Source: Psychroserpens ponticola (GTDB lineage Bacteria > Bacteroidota > Bacteroidia > Flavobacteriales > Flavobacteriaceae). From it: a stretch of DNA of 64,000 nucleotides. The notes under the pieces were generated by a model. That model saw only the letters and a program-made list of their open reading frames with translations, was not told the origin of the DNA and ran no database searches. This document shows, one piece after another, positions 1 to 7,376 of this stretch. The translations under genes were made by a program, and so were the position numbers. Positions within the stretch are counted from its first letter, which is position 1. Each line of letters starts with the position of its first letter. Where the stretch lies: assembly GCF_023556315.2 (NCBI RefSeq), contig NZ_CP116221.1, forward strand, positions 3,486,001 through 3,550,000, given 5' to 3'.

Positions 1-447
1 ATTGTTCCCAATGGTGACACCTCGAGATATACTTCCAGAAGTATTTAAACCATCAAAAGGCAAAAACGAACGTTCCACATTAGATTGATTTAATTTGTAC
101 AAACGCTGAAGATTGTCTGTGTTTTCAACAATAATCCGTTCATCTAACTGAAAATATTTTTTTGTAATAAAATCTGGATACCTTAAATAATCAATAATAA
201 TTGAATCTGTATCTACAGGTTTTTTAAACGTCAATAGCGCATTTGAAAAATCAACTCGATAATATGACGAATCGATTATGGTATTATTCTTTCGTCTTAA
301 AATAAAACTACTGGTATTAATACTAACTGTATCTACTTTTACTGAATCTCTAACGGCTACTTTTTTTGTTCTATAATTTGAAGTTGGCTCTTGCGCAAAT
401 GCAGAGCAACCCATAATAAAACAGATAAGTGAAATAGCAATTTTCAT
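1..447 (-). CDS. N-terminal part of a large surface/outer-membrane protein (cut by window edge)
   Basis: The frame is open from an ATG at 447 down to base 1 (149 codons) and runs off the left edge, so only the N-terminus is visible. It starts with MKIAISLICFIMGCSAFAQ, a clear signal peptide ending in the flavobacterial AFAQ type of cleavage site. A stretch rich in short beta-like segments follows, and the visible part ends in GSISRGVTIGNN. I remember this SRGVTIGNN block from large uncharacterised Bacteroidota surface proteins, but I cannot assign a function. It is divergent from xth with a 111-base spacer. Reading frame and secretion signal are directly visible; the family assignment is recollection only. 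Confidence 0.75.
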   Translation of the reverse strand, partial: MKIAISLICFIMGCSAFAQEPTSNYRTKKVAVRDSVKVDTVSINTSSFILRRKNNTIIDSSYYRVDFSNALLTFKKPVDTDSIIIDYLRYPDFITKKYFQLDERIIVENTDNLQRLYKLNQSNVERSFLPFDGLNTSGSISRGVTIGNN

Positions 448-558
448 TCAGTATATAAACTTCTAAAGACAGAAATTATTTTATCCTTAAAATCGGGTTA
501 AAATAATAGTGTAAAAGTACAGTATTATTTAATTTAGCTGAAATCTAAACTATTCCAT

Positions 559-1320
559 ATGAAAATCATCTCATACAATGTCAACGGTATTCGTGCAGCT
601 ATGAAAAAAGACTTTATCGGTTGGCTTACAAGTGCAAATCCAGATGTGATTTGCTTACAAGAAATCAAAGCCATGAAAGAGCAAGTTGATATCGAAGCCA
701 TTGAAAATGCTGGTTATAAATACAACTATTGGTTTAGCGCTCAAAAAAAGGGTTACAGTGGTGTTGCTATTTTAAGTAAAACGGAACCAAAACATGTAGA
801 ATATGGAACTGGCATTGAATCTATGGATTTTGAAGGCCGAAATATTAGAGCAGATTTTGATGATCTCTCTGTAATGAGTATGTATTTGCCCTCTGGAACT
901 AATAGTGCACGATTAGAACATAAGTTTGAATATATGGATATGATTCACCAATATTTGAATGATTTACGTACAGAACATCCAAATCTAGTTGTTCTTGGTG
1001 ATTATAATATTTGTCATGAAGCTATTGACATTCACAATCCTAAAATGAAAGGTGTTTCTGGCTTTTTACCTGAAGAACGTGAATGGCTTGGAAACTTTAT
1101 TGATAGTGGATTTATAGATTCCTTTCGATTTTTACATCCTGAAAAACAAGAATACTCTTGGTGGAGTTATAGAGCTAATTCTAGAGCAAATAATAAAGGT
1201 TGGCGTTTAGATTATGCGATGGTTAGTAAACCCTTACAAGAAAACATCAAACGAAGCGTTATCCTTTCGGAAGCAGTACATAGCGACCATTGTCCAATTT
1301 TAATTGAAATTCAAAACTAA
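559..1320 (+). CDS. xth: Exodeoxyribonuclease III (AP endonuclease)
   Basis: A 253-residue protein of the exonuclease III/APE1 endonuclease-exonuclease-phosphatase family. It cuts DNA 5' to abasic sites and removes 3' blocking groups in base excision repair. Visible active-site signatures in order: NVNGIRAA at the N-terminus (N7), LQEIK with metal-binding E35, GDYNICH (D148, N150), the RLDYAMVS block (D218) and the terminal SDHCPI with the catalytic Asp-His pair (D243, H244). Length is normal for the family. An OmpA-family lipoprotein gene follows after 35 bases on the same strand. I saw no clear promoter in the short spacer in front. Confidence in function is high. Confidence 0.96.
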   Translation: MKIISYNVNGIRAAMKKDFIGWLTSANPDVICLQEIKAMKEQVDIEAIENAGYKYNYWFSAQKKGYSGVAILSKTEPKHVEYGTGIESMDFEGRNIRADFDDLSVMSMYLPSGTNSARLEHKFEYMDMIHQYLNDLRTEHPNLVVLGDYNICHEAIDIHNPKMKGVSGFLPEEREWLGNFIDSGFIDSFRFLHPEKQEYSWWSYRANSRANNKGWRLDYAMVSKPLQENIKRSVILSEAVHSDHCPILIEIQN

Positions 1321-1355
1321 AGAACAAACAAATCAACAACTTAATATTACAACCT

Positions 1356-2315
1356 ATGTTTAAAAAATTGTCATTAATAGCACTGACTTTAATTCTAACA
1401 ACCTCATGTGTATCTAAAAAAATCTATACAGACTTAGAAGATAAATATGCTGAATTAAAAAAAGAAAATCGAAAGTTATCAGATAGTAATCAGGATTTAG
1501 AAACCGCATTAAATCAAGCTAAAAACGATATTGCTAACCTTCAGAAAGATTATGAAGACACTTTAGCACAACGCAACAAATTACAAGCCGATTACGATGC
1601 TACTAAAACAAATCTTGATAATTTAAATGCGTCATATGATGCTTTAGAAAAAAATAGTTCAGCTTCAATTGCAGCAAATTCAAAGAAAAATCGTGAATTA
1701 TTAGCACAATTGGAAGCTAAAGAACAAGCCTTAGCTGCTGAAAATGTTAGACTTGAAAAAATTAAGCAAGAATTAGAAGCTCGTTCACAACGTGTTGCCG
1801 AATTAGAAAATGTAATCGCATCAAAAGATGCCGCAATGACCAACTTAAAAAATGCCATTTCAAAAGCCTTAACTAATTTTGAAGGCAATGGCTTAACTGT
1901 TGAACAGCGTAACGGAAAGGTTTATGTATCGATGGAGAATAAATTATTATTCGAATCTGGAAGTTGGGCAGTTGGATCAAAGGGAAAACAAGCTGTGAAG
2001 AAATTAGGTGAAGTCCTTGCCGAAAATCCTGAAATCGCTATTTTAATTGAAGGACATACAGATAATGTACCTTATAAAGGAAATACTCAACTGAGTGGTA
2101 ATTGGGATTTATCAGCAAAACGTGCAACGGCAATTGTAAATATCTTACGAGAAAATGACAGCATCAACCCAGAGAATCTAACAGCAGCTGGACGAGGTGA
2201 ATTCGCACCAATTGCTAGTAATGATACAGCTGAAGGCAAAGCTCAAAATCGACGTATAGAAGTTGTATTAACGCCTAAACTCGATGAGATTTCTAAGCTT
2301 TTAAATGAAATTTAG
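1356..2315 (+). CDS. OmpA-family peptidoglycan-binding lipoprotein with long coiled coil
   Basis: A 319-residue envelope protein. The N-terminus MFKKLSLIALTLILTTSC is a lipoprotein signal with a lipobox Cys at residue 18. Residues about 25-170 are heptad-rich with many Lys, Glu, Leu and Ala, predicting a long coiled coil. The C-terminal 120 residues form an OmpA/MotB-type peptidoglycan-binding domain, with LIEGHTDNVPYKG and the NRRIEVVL signature near the end. It probably sits in the outer membrane facing the periplasm and tethers it to the wall; the coiled coil would act as a spacer. It may be cotranscribed with xth upstream (35-base gap). A palindromic repeat follows the stop codon directly. 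Confidence 0.9.
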   Translation: MFKKLSLIALTLILTTSCVSKKIYTDLEDKYAELKKENRKLSDSNQDLETALNQAKNDIANLQKDYEDTLAQRNKLQADYDATKTNLDNLNASYDALEKNSSASIAANSKKNRELLAQLEAKEQALAAENVRLEKIKQELEARSQRVAELENVIASKDAAMTNLKNAISKALTNFEGNGLTVEQRNGKVYVSMENKLLFESGSWAVGSKGKQAVKKLGEVLAENPEIAILIEGHTDNVPYKGNTQLSGNWDLSAKRATAIVNILRENDSINPENLTAAGRGEFAPIASNDTAEGKAQNRRIEVVLTPKLDEISKLLNEI

Positions 2316-2319
2316 TTTA

Positions 2320-2397
2320 TCATTCCGCACTTGATGCGGAATCTCAATAAAATAACACAAATAAATAATGAGATCCTGAATCAAGTTCAGGATGACA
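2320..2397. repeat. Intergenic palindromic repeat (two-hairpin element)
   Basis: Two small perfect hairpins lie between the OmpA-family gene and the aldo-keto reductase gene: ATTCCGCA/TGCGGAAT (2322-2329 with 2335-2342) and ATCCTGAA/TTCAGGAT (2373-2380 with 2386-2393). The two hairpins are also roughly reverse complements of each other (19 of 25 bases, from CAT to TCTC). Positions that differ between the arms are compensated inside each hairpin, as expected for a structured element. The wording (CATTCCGCA..., GGATGACA) matches a class of short repeats common in flavobacterial genomes; the genome-wide count cannot be checked here. Confidence 0.7.
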
Positions 2398-2413
2398 AAT
2401 TCAAGAATTTGAC

Positions 2414-3451
2414 ATGAGATATACAACACTTCCAAAAACAGATATAAAAGTTAGTAAAATATGCCTTGGCACAATGACTTTTGGCAATCAAAATACTCAA
2501 GAAGAAGGTTTTGATCAAATGGATTTTGCATTAAATAAAGGTGTTAATTTTTTTGATGTTGCCGAATTATATCCTGTTCCAGCAACTGCAGAAACCTATG
2601 CCGAAACAGAACGCATAATTGGTCGTTGGTTTGAAAAAACAGGCAATAGAGACAAAGTAGTTTTGGGAACAAAAATTGCTGGAACTGGTGATTACACTGC
2701 TCACATAAGAACTTCAGGATTTAGTAAAGACGCACTAAACGAAGCTGTTGAAAATAGCTTAAAGCGATTAAAAACAGATTATATTGATTTGTACCAATTA
2801 CATTGGCCAGAACGTGAAACTAACACTTTTGGTGTTAGAGATTACGTCCATAATCCTAGCGATCAGTGGACCGATAATTTTAATGAAATTCTTCACAACC
2901 TAGATGAGATTGTGAAATCTGGAAAAGTACGTCAGGTTGGCATTTCAAATGAAAAAGCTTGGGGAACGATGCGTTATTTAGAAGAATCTAACAAAAATGA
3001 ATTGCCAAGAATGACAACCATACAAAACGCATATAATTTATTAAATCGCGTTTTTGAAGGTGATATGGCAGAAGTTGCTATTCGTGAAGAGATTGGCTTA
3101 TTAGCCTATTCACCAATGGCATTTGGTGTCTTATCTGGTAAATATATTAAAGGAACTGAAGGTGATAATGCAAGATTAAACCTTTTCCCAAGGTTTGCGA
3201 GATATAGTAGTGATAAATCTACTGAAGCTACAAAACGTTATTTAAAAATTGCGGAAGACAACAATATGACCTTAGCCCAAATGTCGTTAGCCTTTGTAAC
3301 TGACAAACCTTTTATGACGAGTAATATAATTGGAGCAACTTCACTTGAGCAGCTAGAAGAAAATATTGATAGTATTGACATTAAACTAAGTGACAATATT
3401 CTAAAAGCGATTAATGAAGTTCATGCAGAGATTCCTAATCCTGCGCCTTAA
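2414..3451 (+). CDS. Aldo-keto reductase, Tas-like NADP(H)-dependent oxidoreductase
   Basis: A 345-residue TIM-barrel oxidoreductase of the aldo/keto reductase superfamily, closest in wording to E. coli Tas. The catalytic tetrad is visible: D48 and Y53 in FFDVAELYP, K87 in VLGTKIAG, and the His of LYQLHWPER. The cofactor region near the C-terminus includes SNIIGATSLEQLEENI. Length fits the Tas subgroup (about 346). The physiological substrate cannot be told from sequence; a carbonyl compound reduced with NADPH is the family role. It stands after a palindromic repeat and ends at a strong shared terminator, so it is probably transcribed alone or with the OmpA gene. Confidence 0.92.
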   Translation: MRYTTLPKTDIKVSKICLGTMTFGNQNTQEEGFDQMDFALNKGVNFFDVAELYPVPATAETYAETERIIGRWFEKTGNRDKVVLGTKIAGTGDYTAHIRTSGFSKDALNEAVENSLKRLKTDYIDLYQLHWPERETNTFGVRDYVHNPSDQWTDNFNEILHNLDEIVKSGKVRQVGISNEKAWGTMRYLEESNKNELPRMTTIQNAYNLLNRVFEGDMAEVAIREEIGLLAYSPMAFGVLSGKYIKGTEGDNARLNLFPRFARYSSDKSTEATKRYLKIAEDNNMTLAQMSLAFVTDKPFMTSNIIGATSLEQLEENIDSIDIKLSDNILKAINEVHAEIPNPAP

Positions 3452-3473
3452 TAACTCAAGAGGCTTAAAAACA

Positions 3474-3507
3474 AAAACCCCTTTCCGTTTAAACGAAAAG
3501 GGGTTTT
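3474..3507. terminator. Bidirectional intrinsic terminator between convergent genes
   Basis: AAAACCCCTTTCCGTTT at 3474-3490 pairs with AAACGAAAAGGGGTTTT at 3491-3507, a 17-base inverted repeat with one mismatch. The A-tract and T-tract at the ends suit termination in both directions. It lies between the convergent aldo-keto reductase and RNase G genes. Confidence 0.85.
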
Positions 3508-3512
3508 AGATA

Positions 3513-5057
3513 TTATTTGATTTCCTTACCATCTTTATCAAAAAAGTGGTATTCAAGATATGTGTAAGCATCTCTAGGTAAAACTTTTACCCATTTTTTG
3601 TGTTCTAAAAACCATTTAGAACGTACTGATGGAAACCCTTTGGTTAAAAAGGCTGCTATAAATGGATGCGCATTTAAGGTCATCTTTTTATAGTCTTTTT
3701 TGAAAAGCCTTTCTAAGTCTTGCGTAATGTTTTGAATCACTTTAATTGGCGCTTCAATTTCACTACCTGCAATACCATTAGGATTTTCTTCTTTAGTTTT
3801 AATGTTGCGTTCTGGGCGAACACGTTGTCTGGTAATTTGTATCAAACCAAACTTACTAGGTGGCAAAATCTTATGTTTTGCCTTATCATCATTCATTTCG
3901 TCACGAAGATGATTGTACAATTTTTTTCGATTCTCTGCTCTTCCCATGTCTATAAAATCTACAACTATAATTCCTCCCATATCACGTAAACGTAATTGAC
4001 GAGCAATTTCTGAAGCAGAAATTAAATTGACTTCTAAAGCAGTGTCTTCTTGGTTTTTCTCTTTGTTAGATCGATTACCACTATTGACATCAACTACATG
4101 CATCGCTTCGGTATGTTCAATAACCAAATAGGCTCCTTTTGCCATAGAGACTGTGCGACCGAAAGATGTTTTTATTTGACGTTCAATGCCATACTTTTCA
4201 TAGAGTGGCACGCCATTTTTATACAGCTTTACAATTGATTCTTTAGCAGGTGCAATCTCTTGCACGTAATCTTTAATCTGTCCATAAAGCACTTCGTCAT
4301 CTACTGTAATGCTTGAGAATGAATCGTCAAAGATGTCTCTCAAAATTGAAGAGGCTTTGTTCATTTCACTCAACACCTTACTAGGATGATGTGCTTTATT
4401 TAATTTTCTACACATTGCTGTCCATCTATTCAGCAAATTCTGTAAATCTTTGTCGAGTTCGGCCACTTTTTTGCCTTCTGCGACAGTACGAATTATAACT
4501 CCAAAACCTTTAGGTGTTATGCTTCTTACCAAACGTTTTAAACGTTCTTTTTCTTCTTTAGACTCAATCTTTTGAGAGATTGAAATTCGATCAGAAAATG
4601 GCACTAAAACAATATAACGACCAGCAATAGATAACTCGCTACTAATACGAGGACCTTTGGTTGAAATTGGTTCTTTTACAATTTGTACTAATAGAGATTG
4701 ATTTGATTTTAAAGCGTTAGCAATGCTTCCGTTTTTATCAATATCTTTCTCAAACTGAAAATTTTTCAGTAAAAAATCGGTATGTCTACCTGCGCTTACA
4801 CGTTTAACGAATTTTAAAAGAGAAGGTAATTTTGGTCCTAAATCATGATAATGCAAAAAGGCATCTTTTTCATAACCTACATTTACAAATGCAGCATTTA
4901 GACCAGGAACAGCTTTACGTATTTTGGCAATAAATATATCACCAACGGCAAAGTTGTTATCATCTTCATCTTTGTGTAACTCGATAAGTTTTCCATCTTT
5001 TAATAAGGCAAAATCAACAATATCAGAACTCGATCGTATAATCAATTCTTTTTCCAT
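3513..5057 (-). CDS. rng: Ribonuclease G/E family endoribonuclease
   Basis: A 514-residue RNase E/G family protein for rRNA 5'-end maturation and mRNA decay in the cytoplasm. An S1-like RNA-binding region spans about residues 35-130 (VGDIFIAKIRKAVPGLNAAFVNVG), followed by the DNase I-like catalytic core. The Mg-binding aspartates are present: D323 in VVDVNSGN and D367/D370 in IVVDFIDMG. The C-terminus ends shortly after the catalytic core, as in RNase G rather than the long scaffold of RNase E. Odd: the CPxC zinc-link expected after the TRxR segment (residues 409-430) is absent, and the protein's only Cys is C216. It lies downstream of hup and the small basic protein gene but beyond a strong terminator. 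Confidence 0.94.
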   Translation of the reverse strand: MEKELIIRSSSDIVDFALLKDGKLIELHKDEDDNNFAVGDIFIAKIRKAVPGLNAAFVNVGYEKDAFLHYHDLGPKLPSLLKFVKRVSAGRHTDFLLKNFQFEKDIDKNGSIANALKSNQSLLVQIVKEPISTKGPRISSELSIAGRYIVLVPFSDRISISQKIESKEEKERLKRLVRSITPKGFGVIIRTVAEGKKVAELDKDLQNLLNRWTAMCRKLNKAHHPSKVLSEMNKASSILRDIFDDSFSSITVDDEVLYGQIKDYVQEIAPAKESIVKLYKNGVPLYEKYGIERQIKTSFGRTVSMAKGAYLVIEHTEAMHVVDVNSGNRSNKEKNQEDTALEVNLISASEIARQLRLRDMGGIIVVDFIDMGRAENRKKLYNHLRDEMNDDKAKHKILPPSKFGLIQITRQRVRPERNIKTKEENPNGIAGSEIEAPIKVIQNITQDLERLFKKDYKKMTLNAHPFIAAFLTKGFPSVRSKWFLEHKKWVKVLPRDAYTYLEYHFFDKDGKEIK

Positions 5058-5202
5058 GTTGTTAATTTTAATCTATTTTGATTCATTTCAAAACAGATGG
5101 ATTTTATTTTGACACAGGATGTTAAATCCAGTAAACTCATGCACTACGAAGGTATACGTAATGAAAACTCATGAATTTTATATCAAAGAACGTTGTTTTT
5201 AA

Positions 5203-5240
5203 AATTAAGAAAAGTAGTTAAAAAACTACTTTTCTTAATT
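5203..5240 (-). terminator. Intrinsic terminator after the 29-residue basic protein gene
   Basis: AATTAAGAAAAGTAGTT (5203-5219) is the perfect reverse complement of 5224-5240, giving a 17-base-pair stem with a 4-base loop. On the minus strand it is followed by a T-rich run. It overlaps the last base of the TAA stop of the small basic protein gene and separates that gene and hup from rng. Confidence 0.85.
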
Positions 5241-5329
5241 TATTTCTTCTTGTGACGATTAGCACGTCTACGTTTCTTACGCTTGTGCGTCGCTACCTTG
5301 TGTCTTTTTCTTTTTTTACCACTTGGCAT
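5240..5329 (-). CDS. 29-residue Lys/Arg-rich protein, possible ribosomal small protein
   Basis: A 29-codon gene: starts MPSGKKRKRHKVATHKRKKR, ends ANRHKKK, stop TAA. About 60% of residues are Lys, Arg or His, so a nucleic-acid-binding, probably ribosome-bound, peptide is likely. The reading frame is clean. It sits 38 bases after the HU gene on the same strand and ends exactly at a strong terminator, which supports a real expressed gene. I recall near-identical peptides in other Flavobacteriia, and tiny basic ribosomal proteins such as bTHX and bL38 are known in this group, but I cannot say whether this is one of them. No Shine-Dalgarno sequence is seen. Confidence 0.8.
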   Translation of the reverse strand: MPSGKKRKRHKVATHKRKKRRRANRHKKK

Positions 5330-5367
5330 AAATAAGTCTTTTTAAATTAATATTTCTTTTTAATGTC

Positions 5368-5658
5368 TTAGTTGACCTCAACATTGGTCTTAACACCTTC
5401 AACAAATACTTTTGCAGGTTTAAATGCAGGAATATTATGAGCAGGTATTTTTATTGTTGTATTTTTTGAAATGTTACGTCCAGTTTTTTCAGCTCTTGTC
5501 TTTACGATAAAACTTCCAAAACCTCTTAGGTATACGTTATCTCCTCCTTCTAATGAAGATTTAACTTCTTCCATGAATGTTTCAACTGTTGCTTGAACAT
5601 CTCCTTTCTCAATTCCTAATTTATCAGAAATTTTAGCTACTATATCAGCCTTTGTCAT
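5368..5658 (-). CDS. hup: HU/IHF-family DNA-binding protein
   Basis: A 96-residue nucleoid protein that bends and compacts DNA. The whole chain is the bacterial histone-like fold: N-terminal helices starting MTKADIVAKISDKLGI, then the beta-arm core VYLRGFGSFIVKTRAEKTGRNISKNTTIKIPAHNIPAFKPAK, with the family signature GFGSF and the proline of the DNA-intercalating arm (IPAHNIPAFKP). It is first in a short minus-strand unit with the 29-residue basic protein. A good -7 box (TATATTTG) lies 42 bases upstream of the start. It could act as HU or IHF-like; sequence alone does not separate them. Confidence 0.95.
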   Translation of the reverse strand: MTKADIVAKISDKLGIEKGDVQATVETFMEEVKSSLEGGDNVYLRGFGSFIVKTRAEKTGRNISKNTTIKIPAHNIPAFKPAKVFVEGVKTNVEVN

Positions 5659-5699
5659 TGTTATTAATTTTTAGGGTTATCTATTAATTATAAGGGATG

Positions 5700-5707
5700 C
5701 AAATATA
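5700..5707 (-). promoter_or_regulatory. Putative -7 box of the hup promoter
   Basis: Reads TATATTTG followed by C on the minus strand, matching the Bacteroidota -7 consensus TAnnTTTG, 42 bases before the hup ATG. The -33 element is weak (a TTG-like stretch about 20 bases further up). Confidence 0.5.
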
Positions 5708-5765
5708 GGTAATTTAATTTCAATATTTCAAGCGTAATTAATTAAAATTTAACCTTATAAAGATT

Positions 5766-5773
5766 TATTTTTG
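5766..5773 (+). promoter_or_regulatory. Putative -7 box of the mutY promoter
   Basis: TATTTTTG followed by C, matching TAnnTTTG, 19 bases before the mutY ATG. The -33 box is not convincing. Confidence 0.42.
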
Positions 5774-5792
5774 CTTTAATTGTAAAAAAAAT

Positions 5793-6839
5793 ATGGATTT
5801 TAAGAAAGTTTTAACTAATTGGTATTCAGTAAATAAGCGAGACCTCCCTTGGAGAAACACCAAAAATCCTTATTTTATATGGTTGTCAGAAATAATCATG
5901 CAACAAACACAAATTAAACAAGGATTACCTTATTATGAAGCTTTTATTACCAATTACCCAACTGTTTTCGACCTTGCAAATGCCGAAGAGCAGGATGTTT
6001 TAAAACTTTGGCAAGGTCTAGGTTATTACTCTAGAGCAAGAAATTTACACACTTCGGCAAAATACGTTGCAAAAGATTTAAAAGGTGTGTTTCCAAATGC
6101 CTATTCAGATATTTTAAAACTTAAAGGTATTGGAGACTATACTGCAAGTGCAATTGCCTCTATCTGTTTTGATGAGCCTACTGCTGTTGTTGATGGGAAT
6201 GTATATCGTGTATTATCTCGTTATTTTGGAATAGACACTCCTATCAATTCTTCAAAAGGTATTAAAGAATTTAAACATCTAGCAACGACACTTATTGACG
6301 CTTCAAATCCTGGTGATTACAATCAAGCGTTAATGGAGTTTGGAGCCATACAATGTAAGCCTAAAAATCCTAATTGTAATGTTTGTCCATTAATGAATAG
6401 TTGTGTCGCGCTTCAAAAAGGAAACGTTGACAGCCTTCCTATAAAACTAAAGAAAACCAAAGTCACAAAAAAACACATTAATTTTTTAGTCTTTATGTCT
6501 TCAGATAAAAGAACACTATTTGAACAAAGAACAACAAAAGGAATTTGGCAAAAGCTGTATCAGTTTCCATTAATTGAAACTGAAGACGCACTTCCTTCAG
6601 ATGGCTTTAAAACACATCCAAAAATCACATCCTATTTTAATGATATTGAATACGAATATAGCTTATACAATACAAAAGAACTTATACACAAACTATCACA
6701 TCAACATTTATATACTAAATTCTGGATTATTGAAGTTGATAAACTCCCAAAGAATAGCATTCTCATTTCAAAATTAAAAACCTACCCAACTCCTATTGTA
6801 ATTGGTAATTTCATTGAGGAATTTAGTTTCCCTATATAA
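5793..6839 (+). CDS. mutY: A/G-specific adenine glycosylase
   Basis: A 348-residue DNA repair enzyme that removes adenine mispaired with 8-oxoguanine. Features in order: SEIIMQQTQ with catalytic E33, the helix-hairpin-helix LKGIGDYTASAIAS (about 109-123), catalytic D134 in AVVDGNVYRVLSR, and the four Cys of the [4Fe-4S] cluster (C188, C195, C198, C204). The C-terminal third (about 220-348) is the NUDIX-like 8-oxoG recognition domain, including KGIWQKLYQFPLIE. Length is typical. It opens a plus-strand run mutY, ssb, gldE, gldD, an order I remember from other gliding Flavobacteriaceae. Confidence 0.96.
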   Translation: MDFKKVLTNWYSVNKRDLPWRNTKNPYFIWLSEIIMQQTQIKQGLPYYEAFITNYPTVFDLANAEEQDVLKLWQGLGYYSRARNLHTSAKYVAKDLKGVFPNAYSDILKLKGIGDYTASAIASICFDEPTAVVDGNVYRVLSRYFGIDTPINSSKGIKEFKHLATTLIDASNPGDYNQALMEFGAIQCKPKNPNCNVCPLMNSCVALQKGNVDSLPIKLKKTKVTKKHINFLVFMSSDKRTLFEQRTTKGIWQKLYQFPLIETEDALPSDGFKTHPKITSYFNDIEYEYSLYNTKELIHKLSHQHLYTKFWIIEVDKLPKNSILISKLKTYPTPIVIGNFIEEFSFPI

Positions 6840-6887
6840 AGAACTCACAATTTTTTCATACTTTTAAAACTACCATTACAAATTGTT

Positions 6888-6895
6888 TAATTTTG
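6888..6895 (+). promoter_or_regulatory. Putative -7 box of the ssb promoter
   Basis: TAATTTTG, matching TAnnTTTG, 22 bases before the ssb ATG. A TTTT stretch at 6862-6865 could be the -33 element, but the spacing of 22 is long. Confidence 0.42.
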
Positions 6896-6917
6896 TAATC
6901 TTAAACTACAAATAATT

Positions 6918-7361
6918 ATGTCAGGAACATTAAATAAAGTGATGCTTATTGGGCATTTAGGTGATGAAGTGAAAATGCATTATTTTGATGGCGGAAATTG
7001 TGTTGGACGCTTTCCGTTAGCGACAAATGAAACCTACACTAACAAACAGACAAACGAACGTGTTACAAATACAGAGTGGCATAATGTTGTTGTGAGAAAT
7101 AAAGCAGCTGAAATTTGTGAAAAGTATCTTTCTAAAGGTGATAAAGTATATATCGAAGGCCGTTTAAAAACTAGAAAATGGCAGGACGACAAAGGGAATG
7201 ATCGGTATTCAACAGAAATTCAATGTACAGATTTCACGTTTTTAACTAACAAAAATGAAGCTCAAACTGGTCATGTTGGACAACAACCTGAATCTAATCA
7301 GACAACAGCAAACACCACGTCGCAACCAATTACTAACGCTAATGATGACTTACCATTTTAA
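6918..7361 (+). CDS. ssb: Single-stranded DNA-binding protein
   Basis: A 147-residue SSB. The N-terminal OB fold covers residues 1-110 (MSGTLNKVMLIGHLGDEV, TNTEWHNVVVRNKAAE, YIEGRLKTRKWQDDKGNDRYSTEI). A Gln/Asn/Thr-rich linker follows, then the acidic tip DDLPF that docks replication and repair partners. It binds ssDNA as a tetramer in replication, recombination and repair. It lies between mutY and gldE; gldE begins 15 bases after its stop, so translation of gldE probably depends on the ssb transcript. No anomaly is seen. Confidence 0.97.
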   Translation: MSGTLNKVMLIGHLGDEVKMHYFDGGNCVGRFPLATNETYTNKQTNERVTNTEWHNVVVRNKAAEICEKYLSKGDKVYIEGRLKTRKWQDDKGNDRYSTEIQCTDFTFLTNKNEAQTGHVGQQPESNQTTANTTSQPITNANDDLPF

Positions 7362-7376
7362 TTAAATATTTTTATT

